Shown piece by piece: positions 1 to 8,570 of a stretch of DNA of 35,693 nucleotides (its first letter is position 1; the number at the start of each line of letters is the position of its first letter). Where the stretch lies: positions 1 through 35,693 of the forward strand of contig CATISA010000013.1 of the NCBI GenBank assembly GCA_949529445.1, given 5' to 3'. Origin of the DNA: Alphaproteobacteria bacterium UBA4588 (GTDB lineage: Bacteria; Pseudomonadota; Alphaproteobacteria; Puniceispirillales; Puniceispirillaceae). A program made the translations under genes and the position numbers. The notes under the pieces were generated by a model. It saw nothing but the letters and a program-made list of their open reading frames with translations. It was not told the DNA's origin and did no database searches.

Positions 1-356
1 CGGTGATTGCCGTTGAAACGCGCAGTAACATGGTTGAAAAAGCACAAAATAATATGTCGAACCTTGAAATTGGCAATGTGGCCATGGTGAAAAGCCGGTT
101 GCAGGACGGTTTTGCCTCTGAAGGCCCCTATGACGCCATCCTTGTCGAGGGCGGAGTTGAGCATCTACCTGAAACCATTTTAGAACAGCTCACCTCTGAT
201 GGTCGTCTTGTCACTATCTGGCGGCCTGATAATCAAAAAGTTGGTGAAGCCTGTTTGTGGCAGCTGTCTGGAAGCAAGTTTGCACGACGCTCACTGTTTA
301 CAGCCCAAGTTCCTATCTTAGAAGAATTTAGAACGAAGCAAAAATTTTCCTTTTAA
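1..356 (+). CDS. Protein-L-isoaspartate O-methyltransferase-like protein, C-terminal part
   Basis: The 5' end lies outside the window; the reading frame is open from base 3. The visible ~118 residues look like the C-terminal half of the PCM (protein-L-isoaspartate O-methyltransferase) fold: a strand with an acidic residue that would hold SAM ribose (AVETR), then YDAILVEGGVEHLPETILEQL and a GRLVTIWR strand, as in PCM-family proteins. The glycine-rich SAM loop would be upstream. In Alphaproteobacteria a PCM-like gene often precedes tolC and valS, which fits here. A second, complete PCM gene lies at 18999-19634, so this is probably the divergent paralogue; whether it repairs isoaspartate cannot be judged from the fragment. 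Confidence 0.75.
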   Translation, partial: VIAVETRSNMVEKAQNNMSNLEIGNVAMVKSRLQDGFASEGPYDAILVEGGVEHLPETILEQLTSDGRLVTIWRPDNQKVGEACLWQLSGSKFARRSLFTAQVPILEEFRTKQKFSF

Positions 357-415
357 CGGATAAAGCCATCGCGTTTTATCTGGCATAATGCCTTGATTAT
401 TTAGGAGATTATACA

Positions 416-1798
416 ATGGGACGGTGTCACGAAATATTGTGCGGTCGCATCCTATTTGCTGTTGCATTCGGCCTTGTTATAGTGGGCGCGCCACTATCTC
501 TAGCAGCTGAAACATTAAGAGATACTATTGCTGCAGGCCTTGACAAGTCTGATATTCTTGCTGGTGAGCGGCAAAGATTTATTGCAAGTCGGCAAGCGAT
601 AGGTCAGGCAAAATCGGGTAAGGAGTTGACTGGCACAATAACCATGTCCGACAGCGAGCTTTTAAGAGATTCATCGAGCATAAGTGGCGGATTTAAAAAA
701 CGCTACAGCCGTTCTGGCAGTTTAGTCTTTTCAAAGACGCTCGTTGATTTCGGTGAGACTGACCTAAAAGTTGATGCAGCGCGTTATTCTGTTGATGCAG
801 CGCGCGCGACATATATATCAATCGAACAAAATGTTATTATGGCGCTTATCACAGCGCATCTGGATGTCATTACCGCACGTGAAGAAGCCAGCATTCGGAA
901 ATCAAACATTGCCCGCCTGATTGCCCAAAGAGATGCCGCTGAGATACGGCTGGCCAATGGGAGCGCTACACCGTCTGATGTCGCAGAAACAAATGCACGT
1001 CTTGCACGCGCTTATTCTGATGATGTTCTCACCGATGCCACACTGATTGATGCTGAAGAAACCTATTTATCTCTCACAGGATTATCCGCAGGTGAACTCG
1101 TGACACCTCTGGTGCCAGCAGAATTACCACTTACCATAACAGCCGCAGAAGAAAAAGCTGAGCAAAATCATCCCGAAATTCTGTCCGCAATAGCCGCAGA
1201 AAAGGTCGCCCGCCTTCAATTTCCTATTCTTCAGTCATCTGTAAAGCCAACAGTCAAACTCAGCCTGTCAGCATCCTCGTTAGACCAGACAGCCACAAAC
1301 GCCGATAAAGAAGAGCTGTCAGCAACACTTACCTTTAGCACGCCGTTTTTGGTAACTAACGCCACACGGAGTATGGCGCGCGAAGCACTATCATCTCATA
1401 ATCAGTCGAAATTTACTGTTACTGAACAAAAGCGGAAAACAAGACTGGCTGTCCGCACTGCCTTTCGCGCTTTTCATGCATCTCAAGGCCAACTTGATGC
1501 TGTGATGTCAGAAAATTCAGCAGCACAATTACTTGCAGAAAATGCTGCAATCGAAGTTGAATTTGGGGTGAAAACATTACTTGATCAGATGGATGCAGAG
1601 CAATCCCTTTTTGATGCTAGTTTGCGCATGATGCAGACAAAACAGGCGGTATTGCTGAATGCGTTCAAGCTTGTTCAGGCCATGGGAAGTCTTTCTCCCG
1701 ATTTATTTGACTTAACTGAAAAAAATAACAATCTGGATTTAATTCCTGACCCGTCAAGCCGTTATCCTTATATGTTGCCAATCTCAGTCGGTGAATAA
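416..1798 (+). CDS. tolC: TolC-family outer membrane efflux/secretion channel
   Basis: 460-residue protein of typical TolC length, forming the trimeric outer-membrane duct of tripartite efflux pumps or type I secretion. The N-terminus has a basic start, a hydrophobic core (ILFAVAFGLVIVGAPLS) and a likely signal-peptidase site near LAAE, so it is exported. The rest is alanine/glutamate/glutamine-rich long helices (for example TAHLDVITAREEASIRKSN and the repeat-like later copy around MDAEQSLFDASLRMMQTKQA), with beta segments such as SGSLVFSKTLVDFGETDLK; this two-fold repeated helix pattern is the OEP family signature. ATG at 416 is preceded by TTAGGAGA with 8-nt spacing. It sits between the PCM-like and popZ-like genes, the usual alphaproteobacterial position next to valS. 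No inner-membrane pump partner is present in the window. Confidence 0.88.
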   Translation: MGRCHEILCGRILFAVAFGLVIVGAPLSLAAETLRDTIAAGLDKSDILAGERQRFIASRQAIGQAKSGKELTGTITMSDSELLRDSSSISGGFKKRYSRSGSLVFSKTLVDFGETDLKVDAARYSVDAARATYISIEQNVIMALITAHLDVITAREEASIRKSNIARLIAQRDAAEIRLANGSATPSDVAETNARLARAYSDDVLTDATLIDAEETYLSLTGLSAGELVTPLVPAELPLTITAAEEKAEQNHPEILSAIAAEKVARLQFPILQSSVKPTVKLSLSASSLDQTATNADKEELSATLTFSTPFLVTNATRSMAREALSSHNQSKFTVTEQKRKTRLAVRTAFRAFHASQGQLDAVMSENSAAQLLAENAAIEVEFGVKTLLDQMDAEQSLFDASLRMMQTKQAVLLNAFKLVQAMGSLSPDLFDLTEKNNNLDLIPDPSSRYPYMLPISVGE

Positions 1799-1832
1799 TG
1801 GTAGCTTTTTTTACAGTGAGGATTATCAGGAT

Positions 1833-2471
1833 ATGTCTGGTGAAGACAGTAAAAATGTGGCAGGCCTCTGGAAATCCATAGAATCACTTCTCAAAGACTC
1901 TTTAGACGAACAGAATAAGCCTGATGAAGGCCAGCGTGATGTCTCCGACCCTTCCTGCTGCCCGAGTGCAGACATCATTCATTTAAATAAAGTGGTATGG
2001 CCAGGCAATGTAGCGCGTGAATCACACCGGTTCAATAATTTAGATGACCCACATGACTCGTTGGTGCAAGGGCTTTATACAAAAAGTCAGATCGAACTAG
2101 ATGCGGAGGCAGCGCACCCGCCTTCACCATTTTCTCAGAAGATGGCGCGACTTATTAGTGATATCTGTGCTGAAGATTGCGACGAACCACGCAGTCAGAA
2201 TGAAGAAAAAGTCTTTGTTTCGGACGAAGAGTTACAGGCATCTGATTTGCATCGTTTTGACCGGTCATTTTTGGCGGATAAAATTTTGTCACAATCACCA
2301 GCCGGAGATGGAAAAGAAGTGATTTCACCTCAGGCACGGTCTGTACTGATAGGAATGATTGATTCCCACATCGCCCGTTGGGTTGACCAGAATCTACCTG
2401 AATTTTTGGAAGATTCCTTGCTATCCTCGGACTCAAGAGCTAGAGATGCAAAGGTAAAACATCGTTCATAA
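1833..2471 (+). CDS. popZ: PopZ-like (DUF2497) polar organising protein, divergent
   Basis: 212-residue acidic protein. The call rests on position (tolC - DUF2497/PopZ - valS is conserved in Alphaproteobacteria) and on a PopZ-like layout: a short N-terminal helix (VAGLWKSIESLLKDSL, in the place of the usual EEILASIRRII segment), a long Pro/Asp/Glu/Ser-rich unstructured middle, and C-terminal helices containing WVDQNLPEFLEDSLL, similar to the WLDANLP motif of the PopZ oligomerisation region. PopZ forms a polymeric hub at the cell pole and anchors ParB-parS. I prefer ATG 1833, which gives the expected short N-terminus; a GTG at 1791 would overlap tolC but has no visible Shine-Dalgarno. Sequence similarity is weak, so function is inferred from context. 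Confidence 0.6.
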   Translation: MSGEDSKNVAGLWKSIESLLKDSLDEQNKPDEGQRDVSDPSCCPSADIIHLNKVVWPGNVARESHRFNNLDDPHDSLVQGLYTKSQIELDAEAAHPPSPFSQKMARLISDICAEDCDEPRSQNEEKVFVSDEELQASDLHRFDRSFLADKILSQSPAGDGKEVISPQARSVLIGMIDSHIARWVDQNLPEFLEDSLLSSDSRARDAKVKHRS

Positions 2472-2523
2472 GTGAATGCTGTAGTTTGTCGTCTTTAATT
2501 GCTCCTGATCTGTGCGGGATATT

Positions 2524-5142
2524 ATGCTTGATAAAACCTATGCGCCTGACGCTCTAGAAACCAAATGGTATAAAGCATCGGAGCAGGCTGGTTATTTTGC
2601 CTGCGACCCAAACGCTAATAAAACACCTTATACAATCATGATGCCACCACCAAATGTGACTGGCTCATTGCATATGGGGCACGCTCTTACCTTTACGCTT
2701 CAGGATGTACTTATCCGCTATCATAGAATGATAGGACGGGATGCCTTGTGGCAGCCTGGTATGGATCATGCCGGTATCGCAACACAAATGGTGGTGGAGC
2801 GTCAGATGGCAGCCGATGGCGTGTCTCGGCGTGATCTAGGGCGGGATAGATTTATCGAGCGTGTCTGGGAATGGAAGGCTGAATCTGGCGGTACCATTGA
2901 GCATCAACAGCGCCATCTTGGCGTAAGTGCTGATTGGGAACGTAGCCGGTTCACCATGGATAAGGGCTTGTCTGATGCGGTGCGCAAAGTCTTTGTGAAA
3001 CTGCATAAGGACGGCTTAATTTACCGGGACAAGCGCTTGGTTAACTGGGATCCTAAATTTCAGACCGCAATTTCTGATCTTGAAGTTGAACAAAAAGATA
3101 TGAATGGCAAGATGTGGCAGCTTCATTATCCGGTGAAGGATATGGACAGAATGGTCACAGTTGCAACAACTCGGCCGGAAACAATGCTTGGCGATATGGC
3201 TGTTGCTGTGCACCCTGATGATGAGCGATATCAAGATCTTGTTGGTAAGATGATCCTACTGCCGCTGACCGACCGTGAAATACCTATTATCGCTGATGAA
3301 TATTCTGATCCAGAGAAGGGCACGGGCGCTGTTAAGATTACCCCAGCTCATGATTTTAACGATTTTGAAGTTGGTCGGCGCCATAATCTTGAGCTGCTTA
3401 ATATCTATGATGCCTTTGCAGCGCTGAATGAGGCTGTGCCTGAACCTTATCAGGGGTTAGATAGATTTGTTGCTCGGGATAAAATTCTTGCTGATATGGA
3501 CGCGCTTGGGTTGCTAGGCGAAATCGAAGACATTCAGAATACTGTGCCGCATGGTGACCGATCTGGGGTGCCAATTGAGCCATGGTTGATGGACCAGTGG
3601 TATGTTGATGCTGAAACACTTGCCCAGCCGGCTATCGAGGCTGTTCGAGATGGCAGAACCCGCTTTGTGCCCCAACGTTGGGAAAAAACCTATTTTGACT
3701 GGATGGAAAATATCCAGCCATGGTGTGTGTCGCGTCAGTTATGGTGGGGGCATCGCATTCCTGCCTGGTATGGCCCCGATGGTACGCCTTTTGTTGAATT
3801 AGACGAAACAGCAGCGCTCGCAGCAGCAGAGGCTTATTATGGGAAAGCTGTTGACCTGATTCAGGATGAAGATGTGCTTGATACATGGTTTTCCTCTGCT
3901 TTATGGCCCTTCTCGACACTTGGCTGGCCACAAGATACCCAAGAATTGAATCGTTATTATCCGGGATCTGTTCTAGTAACTGGTTTTGATATTATCTTCT
4001 TCTGGGTAGCTCGAATGATGATGATGAGCATGCATTTCATGGAGGGCGAGGTACCCTTCACAGATATCTATATTCATGCGCTTGTACGTGATGAGCATGG
4101 CCAAAAAATGTCAAAGTCTAAAGGCAATGTGCTGGATCCGCTCGATTTAACTGCAAAATACGGCGCCGATGCACTACGATTTACGCTAGTTGCTATGGCA
4201 GCGCAGGGGCGTGATTTAAAACTGTCTGAAAACCGGATTGAGAGCTATCGCAATTTTGCGACCAAATTATGGAATGCATCTCGGTTCCTAGAAATGAACA
4301 ACTGTGTGACCCCATCACTTCCCGAAACTGTGAATGAACCTGTTAATCAATGGATTTTAAGCGAATTTAATAACGCCACGCATCACACAGCGCAGGCCGT
4401 AGAAAGCTATAAATTTAATGAAGCCGCAGACACACTCTACCATTTTGTCTGGAATTCTTATTGCGATTGGTATGTAGAATTTATCAAGCCTGTCATGGCT
4501 GACTCTGAAGAGACACGGCGTGTTGCGGCCTATGTATTACATCAGACTCTCCATTTGCTCAGCCCGTTTATGCCGTTCATTACAGAAGAGCTGAATGCCA
4601 AGTTATTTGGTCATGACAAAATGTTGATGATTGCTAATTGGCCAGACGCTGCAGCCGGCGCATCAGCCAATACTGGGATAAGTACTGTTATTGATATTAT
4701 CAGTGAAATCAGAACGATGCGCTCTGAAATGAATGTACCACTTTCAGCAAAGCCGATATTGCTTATTCGTGGTGTGAGCGATGAGCAACGCGGTATTATT
4801 GATGCTATGACGCTGCCTTTACTGCGGCTTGCCCGTCTTGGTGGGGTATCTTATCATGATGGTGATTTTGAAAAAGGAACAGCGCGGACAAGCCTTCAAG
4901 GAATGGATATGGGTCTGCCGCTAACAGGTATTCTTGATTTTGAGGCTGAGCGGACCCGCTTGAAAAAAGAAATTGCTGCCTGTGAAGCAGAAGCTGGTAA
5001 AATTAGGGGGAAATTGAATAACCCTAATTTTGTAGAACGAGCACCAGAAGCTGTTGTTGCTGAAAATAACCGCCGTCTAGAAGAGGAACAATCACGTCTA
5101 GATGGTTTAAAGGCTGCTCTGATCCGGCTTGATACAGAATAA
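2524..5142 (+). CDS. valS: Valyl-tRNA synthetase
   Basis: 872-residue class I aminoacyl-tRNA synthetase that charges tRNA-Val. Visible motifs: PPPNVTGSLHMGHAL with the HIGH-type HMGH at residues 50-53; the CP1 editing domain (TTRPETMLGDMAVAVHP, then GTGAVKITPAHDFNDFEVG); the catalytic-domain signatures WCVSRQLWWGHRIPAW and DVLDTWFSSALWP; and KMSKS at residues 528-532. The C-terminus is an anticodon-binding helical domain followed by a coiled coil (EAERTRLKKEIAACEAEAGKI) typical of ValRS. Length is a little under many bacterial ValRS. ATG 2524 is chosen (GGGA a few bases upstream); GTG 2512 would add four residues. Confidence 0.97.
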   Translation: MLDKTYAPDALETKWYKASEQAGYFACDPNANKTPYTIMMPPPNVTGSLHMGHALTFTLQDVLIRYHRMIGRDALWQPGMDHAGIATQMVVERQMAADGVSRRDLGRDRFIERVWEWKAESGGTIEHQQRHLGVSADWERSRFTMDKGLSDAVRKVFVKLHKDGLIYRDKRLVNWDPKFQTAISDLEVEQKDMNGKMWQLHYPVKDMDRMVTVATTRPETMLGDMAVAVHPDDERYQDLVGKMILLPLTDREIPIIADEYSDPEKGTGAVKITPAHDFNDFEVGRRHNLELLNIYDAFAALNEAVPEPYQGLDRFVARDKILADMDALGLLGEIEDIQNTVPHGDRSGVPIEPWLMDQWYVDAETLAQPAIEAVRDGRTRFVPQRWEKTYFDWMENIQPWCVSRQLWWGHRIPAWYGPDGTPFVELDETAALAAAEAYYGKAVDLIQDEDVLDTWFSSALWPFSTLGWPQDTQELNRYYPGSVLVTGFDIIFFWVARMMMMSMHFMEGEVPFTDIYIHALVRDEHGQKMSKSKGNVLDPLDLTAKYGADALRFTLVAMAAQGRDLKLSENRIESYRNFATKLWNASRFLEMNNCVTPSLPETVNEPVNQWILSEFNNATHHTAQAVESYKFNEAADTLYHFVWNSYCDWYVEFIKPVMADSEETRRVAAYVLHQTLHLLSPFMPFITEELNAKLFGHDKMLMIANWPDAAAGASANTGISTVIDIISEIRTMRSEMNVPLSAKPILLIRGVSDEQRGIIDAMTLPLLRLARLGGVSYHDGDFEKGTARTSLQGMDMGLPLTGILDFEAERTRLKKEIAACEAEAGKIRGKLNNPNFVERAPEAVVAENNRRLEEEQSRLDGLKAALIRLDTE

Positions 5143-5225
5143 TGGCGTGCTGATATTACTCTTTGTCCTATATGAGGGCACATTAAGTTGTGGCAAACAG
5201 AAATGGTCATCCTATTGAGGTTAAA

Positions 5226-7073
5226 ATGAAGAATTCGAAAACAGTATTAATCGACAGAAACCCCGGCAGAAATTCCCAAACCTATGGGATTGCGAGAGAA
5301 TTGGGAACAGATTTGGATTTAATCCATGAACCATCTGTTGGTGTTGTTGGAAATAAGGGCGATTCTCAATGTTATATCGGCGTTGCAGATAAAGTTAATA
5401 CCATTCATGAAGCGCTGCGGGCACGAATTGGTTCAGGTTCAGGGCAAATGCCAATGCGTTTAATCCAACCAGAATTCACCATTGCGACCTCTGATGGTAT
5501 TCGCAATGGTACCCGCGAAATGCGTTATTCTCTTATCGGCCGAGAGATTGCAAATGATGCGTTATCTGAGCATTTAAGTGCGTCAGGCCTTGAAGGTGTT
5601 ATTGCTGTAGTGGCTTGTGATAAACCTCCAGTTGGTACGCTTGCCGCTATTTTGGAGCATAACAGACCTGCCATTATTATGTCAGACGGTTCTATCCGGC
5701 CAGGGACAGATTCTACAACTGGCGAGAAAATTGACCTTATCACGGCCTACCAATTAGCAGGCAGTGATGATGAGGCGCTTAAGATGCGGATCGCCAAAGA
5801 AGCCTGTCCAGGGTATGGCAGTTGCGGCGGCATGTTTACCTATAACACAATGCAAACATTCATTGGTGTTGTGGGTATGGAACCACTTCATATGATTTCA
5901 CCGGCCTCGCAGGATAGCCGTCGTACAACAGAATTTCCTGACCAGCTCGTTACATATCTTTCAGCTTTAATCCGCAATGACATTACACCGCGCGATATTG
6001 TTACACGGGATTCTATCCGTAATGCTGTCATAGTGTCGATGTCGGTTGGCGGCTCTACTAACGTCTTGCTACATGCTCCTGAACTTGCGCGCGCCGCCGG
6101 TTATAAGAGCTTTTCAGATGACATAATGTCCCCTGAAGAATTCAACTATCTTTCAGAAAATGTAATTCCGGTTGTAGTTGATGCCCGTCCATTTGGTCAA
6201 TATTCAATGGTAGACATTGATGCTAAAGGCGGAATGCAGGTCATCGTAAAAGAGCTTCTGGATGCTGGGCTGCTTAATGGTGATACGTTAACCTGTACAG
6301 GTGAGACACTTGCCGAACAGATTAAGAGGCTAGACCCACCAATGCCTGATGGTGAGGTCATTTATAGCGTTCAAAAGCCATATAAAGAAACAGGCGGCTT
6401 GCGGGTTCTTGGTGGTAATTTATCACCTGAATTCAGTGCTGTGCTGAAATTAGCTGGTGTCGAAGGTGGTCTTGAAAACAACCTGTTCCATGGGAAGGCT
6501 AAAATCTTTAATGGGGAGCAGGAACTTTTGGATGCACTTGATAATGCAAGCGATTCATTTGAGAACTTCGACATGATTGTCGTGCGGTATGAAGGCCCGT
6601 TTGGTGCTCCCGGCATGCCGGAAATGCTCGATTCAACCTCTCGAATTACGGCTCTGTGTCGCGAGAGAAATATCGTTGTTGGTCTGATGACTGACGGCAG
6701 ATTCTCTGGTGGGTCTGTTGGGCTCGTGATTGGTCATGTTGGTCCTGAAGCTGCAGCTGGCGGTGCAATCGCTCTTATCGAAGAAAATGATACAATAATT
6801 GTTGATTTGAATAAGAATGAGCTGAATTGTGAGCAACTATTGGATAGTTCGGTTTATGCAGAACGCAAGGCGAAATGGGACCGTGATGTAGCTGATAATA
6901 ACGGCACCCATCCATCGGTTGGTATTGCCGACACAAGATTGTTGAATAGAATGCGCTGTTCTGCTGTGTCAGCTGTCTTTGGCGCTGGAATGCATCCGGA
7001 CCGTTCATTATGGGTGCGTGAGCCAAGAGAGCCGGTAAAGTCACAATTTGAGCCTAGCAATAAGTTCAAATAG
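5226..7073 (+). CDS. ilvD: IlvD/Edd-family dehydratase (dihydroxy-acid dehydratase-like)
   Basis: 615-residue iron-sulfur dehydratase. The family's three cluster cysteines are in place: GDSQC near the start, VVACDK, and GYGSCGGMFTYNTM. Other family blocks: SDGIRNGTREMRYSL, VGGSTNVLLHAPELA, GGLRVLGGNLSPE, VVRYEGPFGAPGMPEML and TDGRFSGGSVGLVIGHVGPEA. The last two are characteristic of IlvD, which makes 2-keto acids for isoleucine/valine; no xylonate or 6-phosphogluconate features stand out. Several blocks differ from classical IlvD (CDKPPVG for CDKNLPG, FTYNTM for TANTM), so a sugar-acid substrate remains possible. ATG 5226 follows GAGG by 5 nt and is preferred over GTG 5190. It stands alone after valS, with a strong terminator after the stop; no other branched-chain genes are nearby. 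Confidence 0.8.
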   Translation: MKNSKTVLIDRNPGRNSQTYGIARELGTDLDLIHEPSVGVVGNKGDSQCYIGVADKVNTIHEALRARIGSGSGQMPMRLIQPEFTIATSDGIRNGTREMRYSLIGREIANDALSEHLSASGLEGVIAVVACDKPPVGTLAAILEHNRPAIIMSDGSIRPGTDSTTGEKIDLITAYQLAGSDDEALKMRIAKEACPGYGSCGGMFTYNTMQTFIGVVGMEPLHMISPASQDSRRTTEFPDQLVTYLSALIRNDITPRDIVTRDSIRNAVIVSMSVGGSTNVLLHAPELARAAGYKSFSDDIMSPEEFNYLSENVIPVVVDARPFGQYSMVDIDAKGGMQVIVKELLDAGLLNGDTLTCTGETLAEQIKRLDPPMPDGEVIYSVQKPYKETGGLRVLGGNLSPEFSAVLKLAGVEGGLENNLFHGKAKIFNGEQELLDALDNASDSFENFDMIVVRYEGPFGAPGMPEMLDSTSRITALCRERNIVVGLMTDGRFSGGSVGLVIGHVGPEAAAGGAIALIEENDTIIVDLNKNELNCEQLLDSSVYAERKAKWDRDVADNNGTHPSVGIADTRLLNRMRCSAVSAVFGAGMHPDRSLWVREPREPVKSQFEPSNKFK

Positions 7074-7098
7074 CCTTACCAGACATATAAATCTTAAT

Positions 7099-7133
7099 AA
7101 AATGGCGGCCTTCATCAGACGGACGCCATTTTT
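7099..7133. terminator. Bidirectional Rho-independent terminator
   Basis: A perfect 9-bp stem, AAAATGGCG (7099-7107) with CGCCATTTT (7124-7132), loop of 16 nt, flanked by A-run and T-run on the two sides, so it can work on both strands. It lies in the 77-bp gap between the convergent dehydratase (+) and exonuclease III (-) genes. Confidence 0.85.
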
Positions 7134-7150
7134 GATTCTGCCTCACAATA

Positions 7151-7981
7151 TTATGCTGGCAGCCTAACATCGCAATAAACGGGAGTATGGTCTGACGGCC
7201 GCTCTTTGCCACGTTCTGCAGCATCAACATCAGCGGCGCATAATCGCGATGCCGCTTCAGGTGACATCATCAGATGGTCAATACGAATGCCATTATTTTT
7301 CTGCCATGCACCTGCTTGATAATCCCAGAATGAAAATTTTTCGCCAGACGGATGTATTGAGCGTAAGGCATCGGTATAGCCACTATGAGAAAGTGCAAAG
7401 AAAGCGGCGCGGCTGTCAGGATGCCAGAGAGCATCACCTCCCCATGCCTGAGGATCATAACAATCAACATCCTGCGGTATCACATTGTAATCACCACCAA
7501 GAATAACAGGTCGTTCCGAGCGTCGTAACGTTTCTGCAACGCCCGCAAGCCGTTTCATCCAGCGTAGTTTGTAATCAAACTTTGGACTGGGGCAGGGATT
7601 GCCATTCGGAAGATATAATGAGGCTACAGTCAGTCCTTTTATATCAGCCTGAATATAGCGGGCATGAGTATCAGCCTCACCGTCAATTCCGGCAGGCGCA
7701 TCGCCATCGGGCAGGCCACGAACAACATTGTCGATGTTATAACGTGATATGATGGCAACCCCATTATAGGTTTTCTGGCCGTGGCAGACAGATGAAAACC
7801 CTATTTCTTTGAAAGCATCATGTGGAAAATCTGCGTCCTGAAGCTTTAATTCCTGTAGCAATAAAATATCAGCTTTGCCCTCACTAAGATAGCTCAGCAC
7901 ATGATCACGACGGGCTTTTAGCGAATTAACATTCCAGGTTGCAAGACGCGCCGTCTCATTCATAACAGGGGAGGTCATCAT
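7151..7981 (-). CDS. xth: Exonuclease III (AP endonuclease)
   Basis: 276-residue member of the Mg-dependent EEP nuclease fold; cuts at abasic sites and degrades 3' ends in base-excision repair. Motifs in order: LATWNVNSLKARRDHV (metal Asn), ILLLQELKLQD (metal Glu), NGVAIISRY, VASLYLPNGNP (catalytic Tyr region), ILGGDYNVIPQDVDCYDP (GDxN), IRIDHLMMSP and the terminal SDHTPVYCDV with the catalytic Asp-His. Length is normal. The start lies 7 nt downstream of the erpA-like stop, so the two are probably one transcript. ATG 7981 is the first of two tandem ATGs; no clear Shine-Dalgarno is seen. Confidence 0.95.
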   Translation of the reverse strand: MMTSPVMNETARLATWNVNSLKARRDHVLSYLSEGKADILLLQELKLQDADFPHDAFKEIGFSSVCHGQKTYNGVAIISRYNIDNVVRGLPDGDAPAGIDGEADTHARYIQADIKGLTVASLYLPNGNPCPSPKFDYKLRWMKRLAGVAETLRRSERPVILGGDYNVIPQDVDCYDPQAWGGDALWHPDSRAAFFALSHSGYTDALRSIHPSGEKFSFWDYQAGAWQKNNGIRIDHLMMSPEAASRLCAADVDAAERGKERPSDHTPVYCDVRLPA

Positions 7982-7988
7982 CTACTGG

Positions 7989-8330
7989 TTATACCGAAAA
8001 TGATGTACCGCAACCGCATGATGCTGTTGCATTGGGATTTTCAATCCGAAAGAATGAGCCAACAAGTTCTTCAACATAATCAAGCTGGGCATTTTCAAGA
8101 AATCCCAGCGATATATCATCGACTAGAATATCGACGCCATGTTGGCGAAACAAAATATCATCATCTGTACGGTTGTGTTCAAAATCAAACTTATACTGAA
8201 AACCAGAACAGCCGCCGCCATCAACGCTCACCCTGAAATAGGGCGCCGCTTCACTGGTGAGCAGCGTTGTAATACGCGCCCCAGCTGATGGGGTGAGTGA
8301 AAATGTCTGAGATGAGTTTATTTCATTCAT
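7989..8330 (-). CDS. erpA: Iron-sulfur cluster insertion protein, ErpA/IscA (HesB) family
   Basis: 113-residue A-type Fe-S carrier. The three cluster-binding cysteines are in the expected contexts: GGGCSGFQYKF and, at the C-terminus, NATASCGCGTSFSV. It passes Fe-S clusters to apo-enzymes such as dehydratases and respiratory proteins. The SDFEV-like block DDISLGFLENAQLDYVEEL matches the family. Two starts are possible: ATG 8339, only 2 nt after AAAGGA, or ATG 8330, 11 nt after it; I chose the latter. It is the promoter-proximal gene of a two-gene unit with xth and is divergent from dgt; erpA next to dgt-argS is a common alphaproteobacterial arrangement. The name ErpA over IscA follows that context. 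Confidence 0.87.
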   Translation of the reverse strand: MNEINSSQTFSLTPSAGARITTLLTSEAAPYFRVSVDGGGCSGFQYKFDFEHNRTDDDILFRQHGVDILVDDISLGFLENAQLDYVEELVGSFFRIENPNATASCGCGTSFSV

Positions 8331-8431
8331 CAGTTGCATTGTCCTTTGGCAAAAGAGACCCTCACAGGACCTATGGTTTTAATATGGCATCGCACCTAGT
8401 GATAAGCAAGATGGGAGAGCCGGAATGATCG

Positions 8432-8453
8432 CAGGATAATGTTTTGTATCCTG
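8432..8453. other. Interrupted palindrome in the erpA-dgt divergent region
   Basis: CAGGATA (8432-8438) and TATCCTG (8447-8453) form a perfect 7-bp inverted repeat with an 8-nt spacer. It lies in the ~240-bp gap between the divergent erpA-like (-) and dgt (+) genes and has no T-run, so it is not a terminator. It could be an operator for one or both genes. The rest of the gap (8331-8570) shows no gene. Confidence 0.3.
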
Positions 8454-8570
8454 TTCAACCTGCTTCACCCTTTGCGAGGATGTTTTAGACCTGCTAGAGT
8501 AACGAAGGCAGTTTAATGTTTTTTATATTGCCGCGCCAATGCACCCTTTAGCTTATACAGCTCTCTCTGT

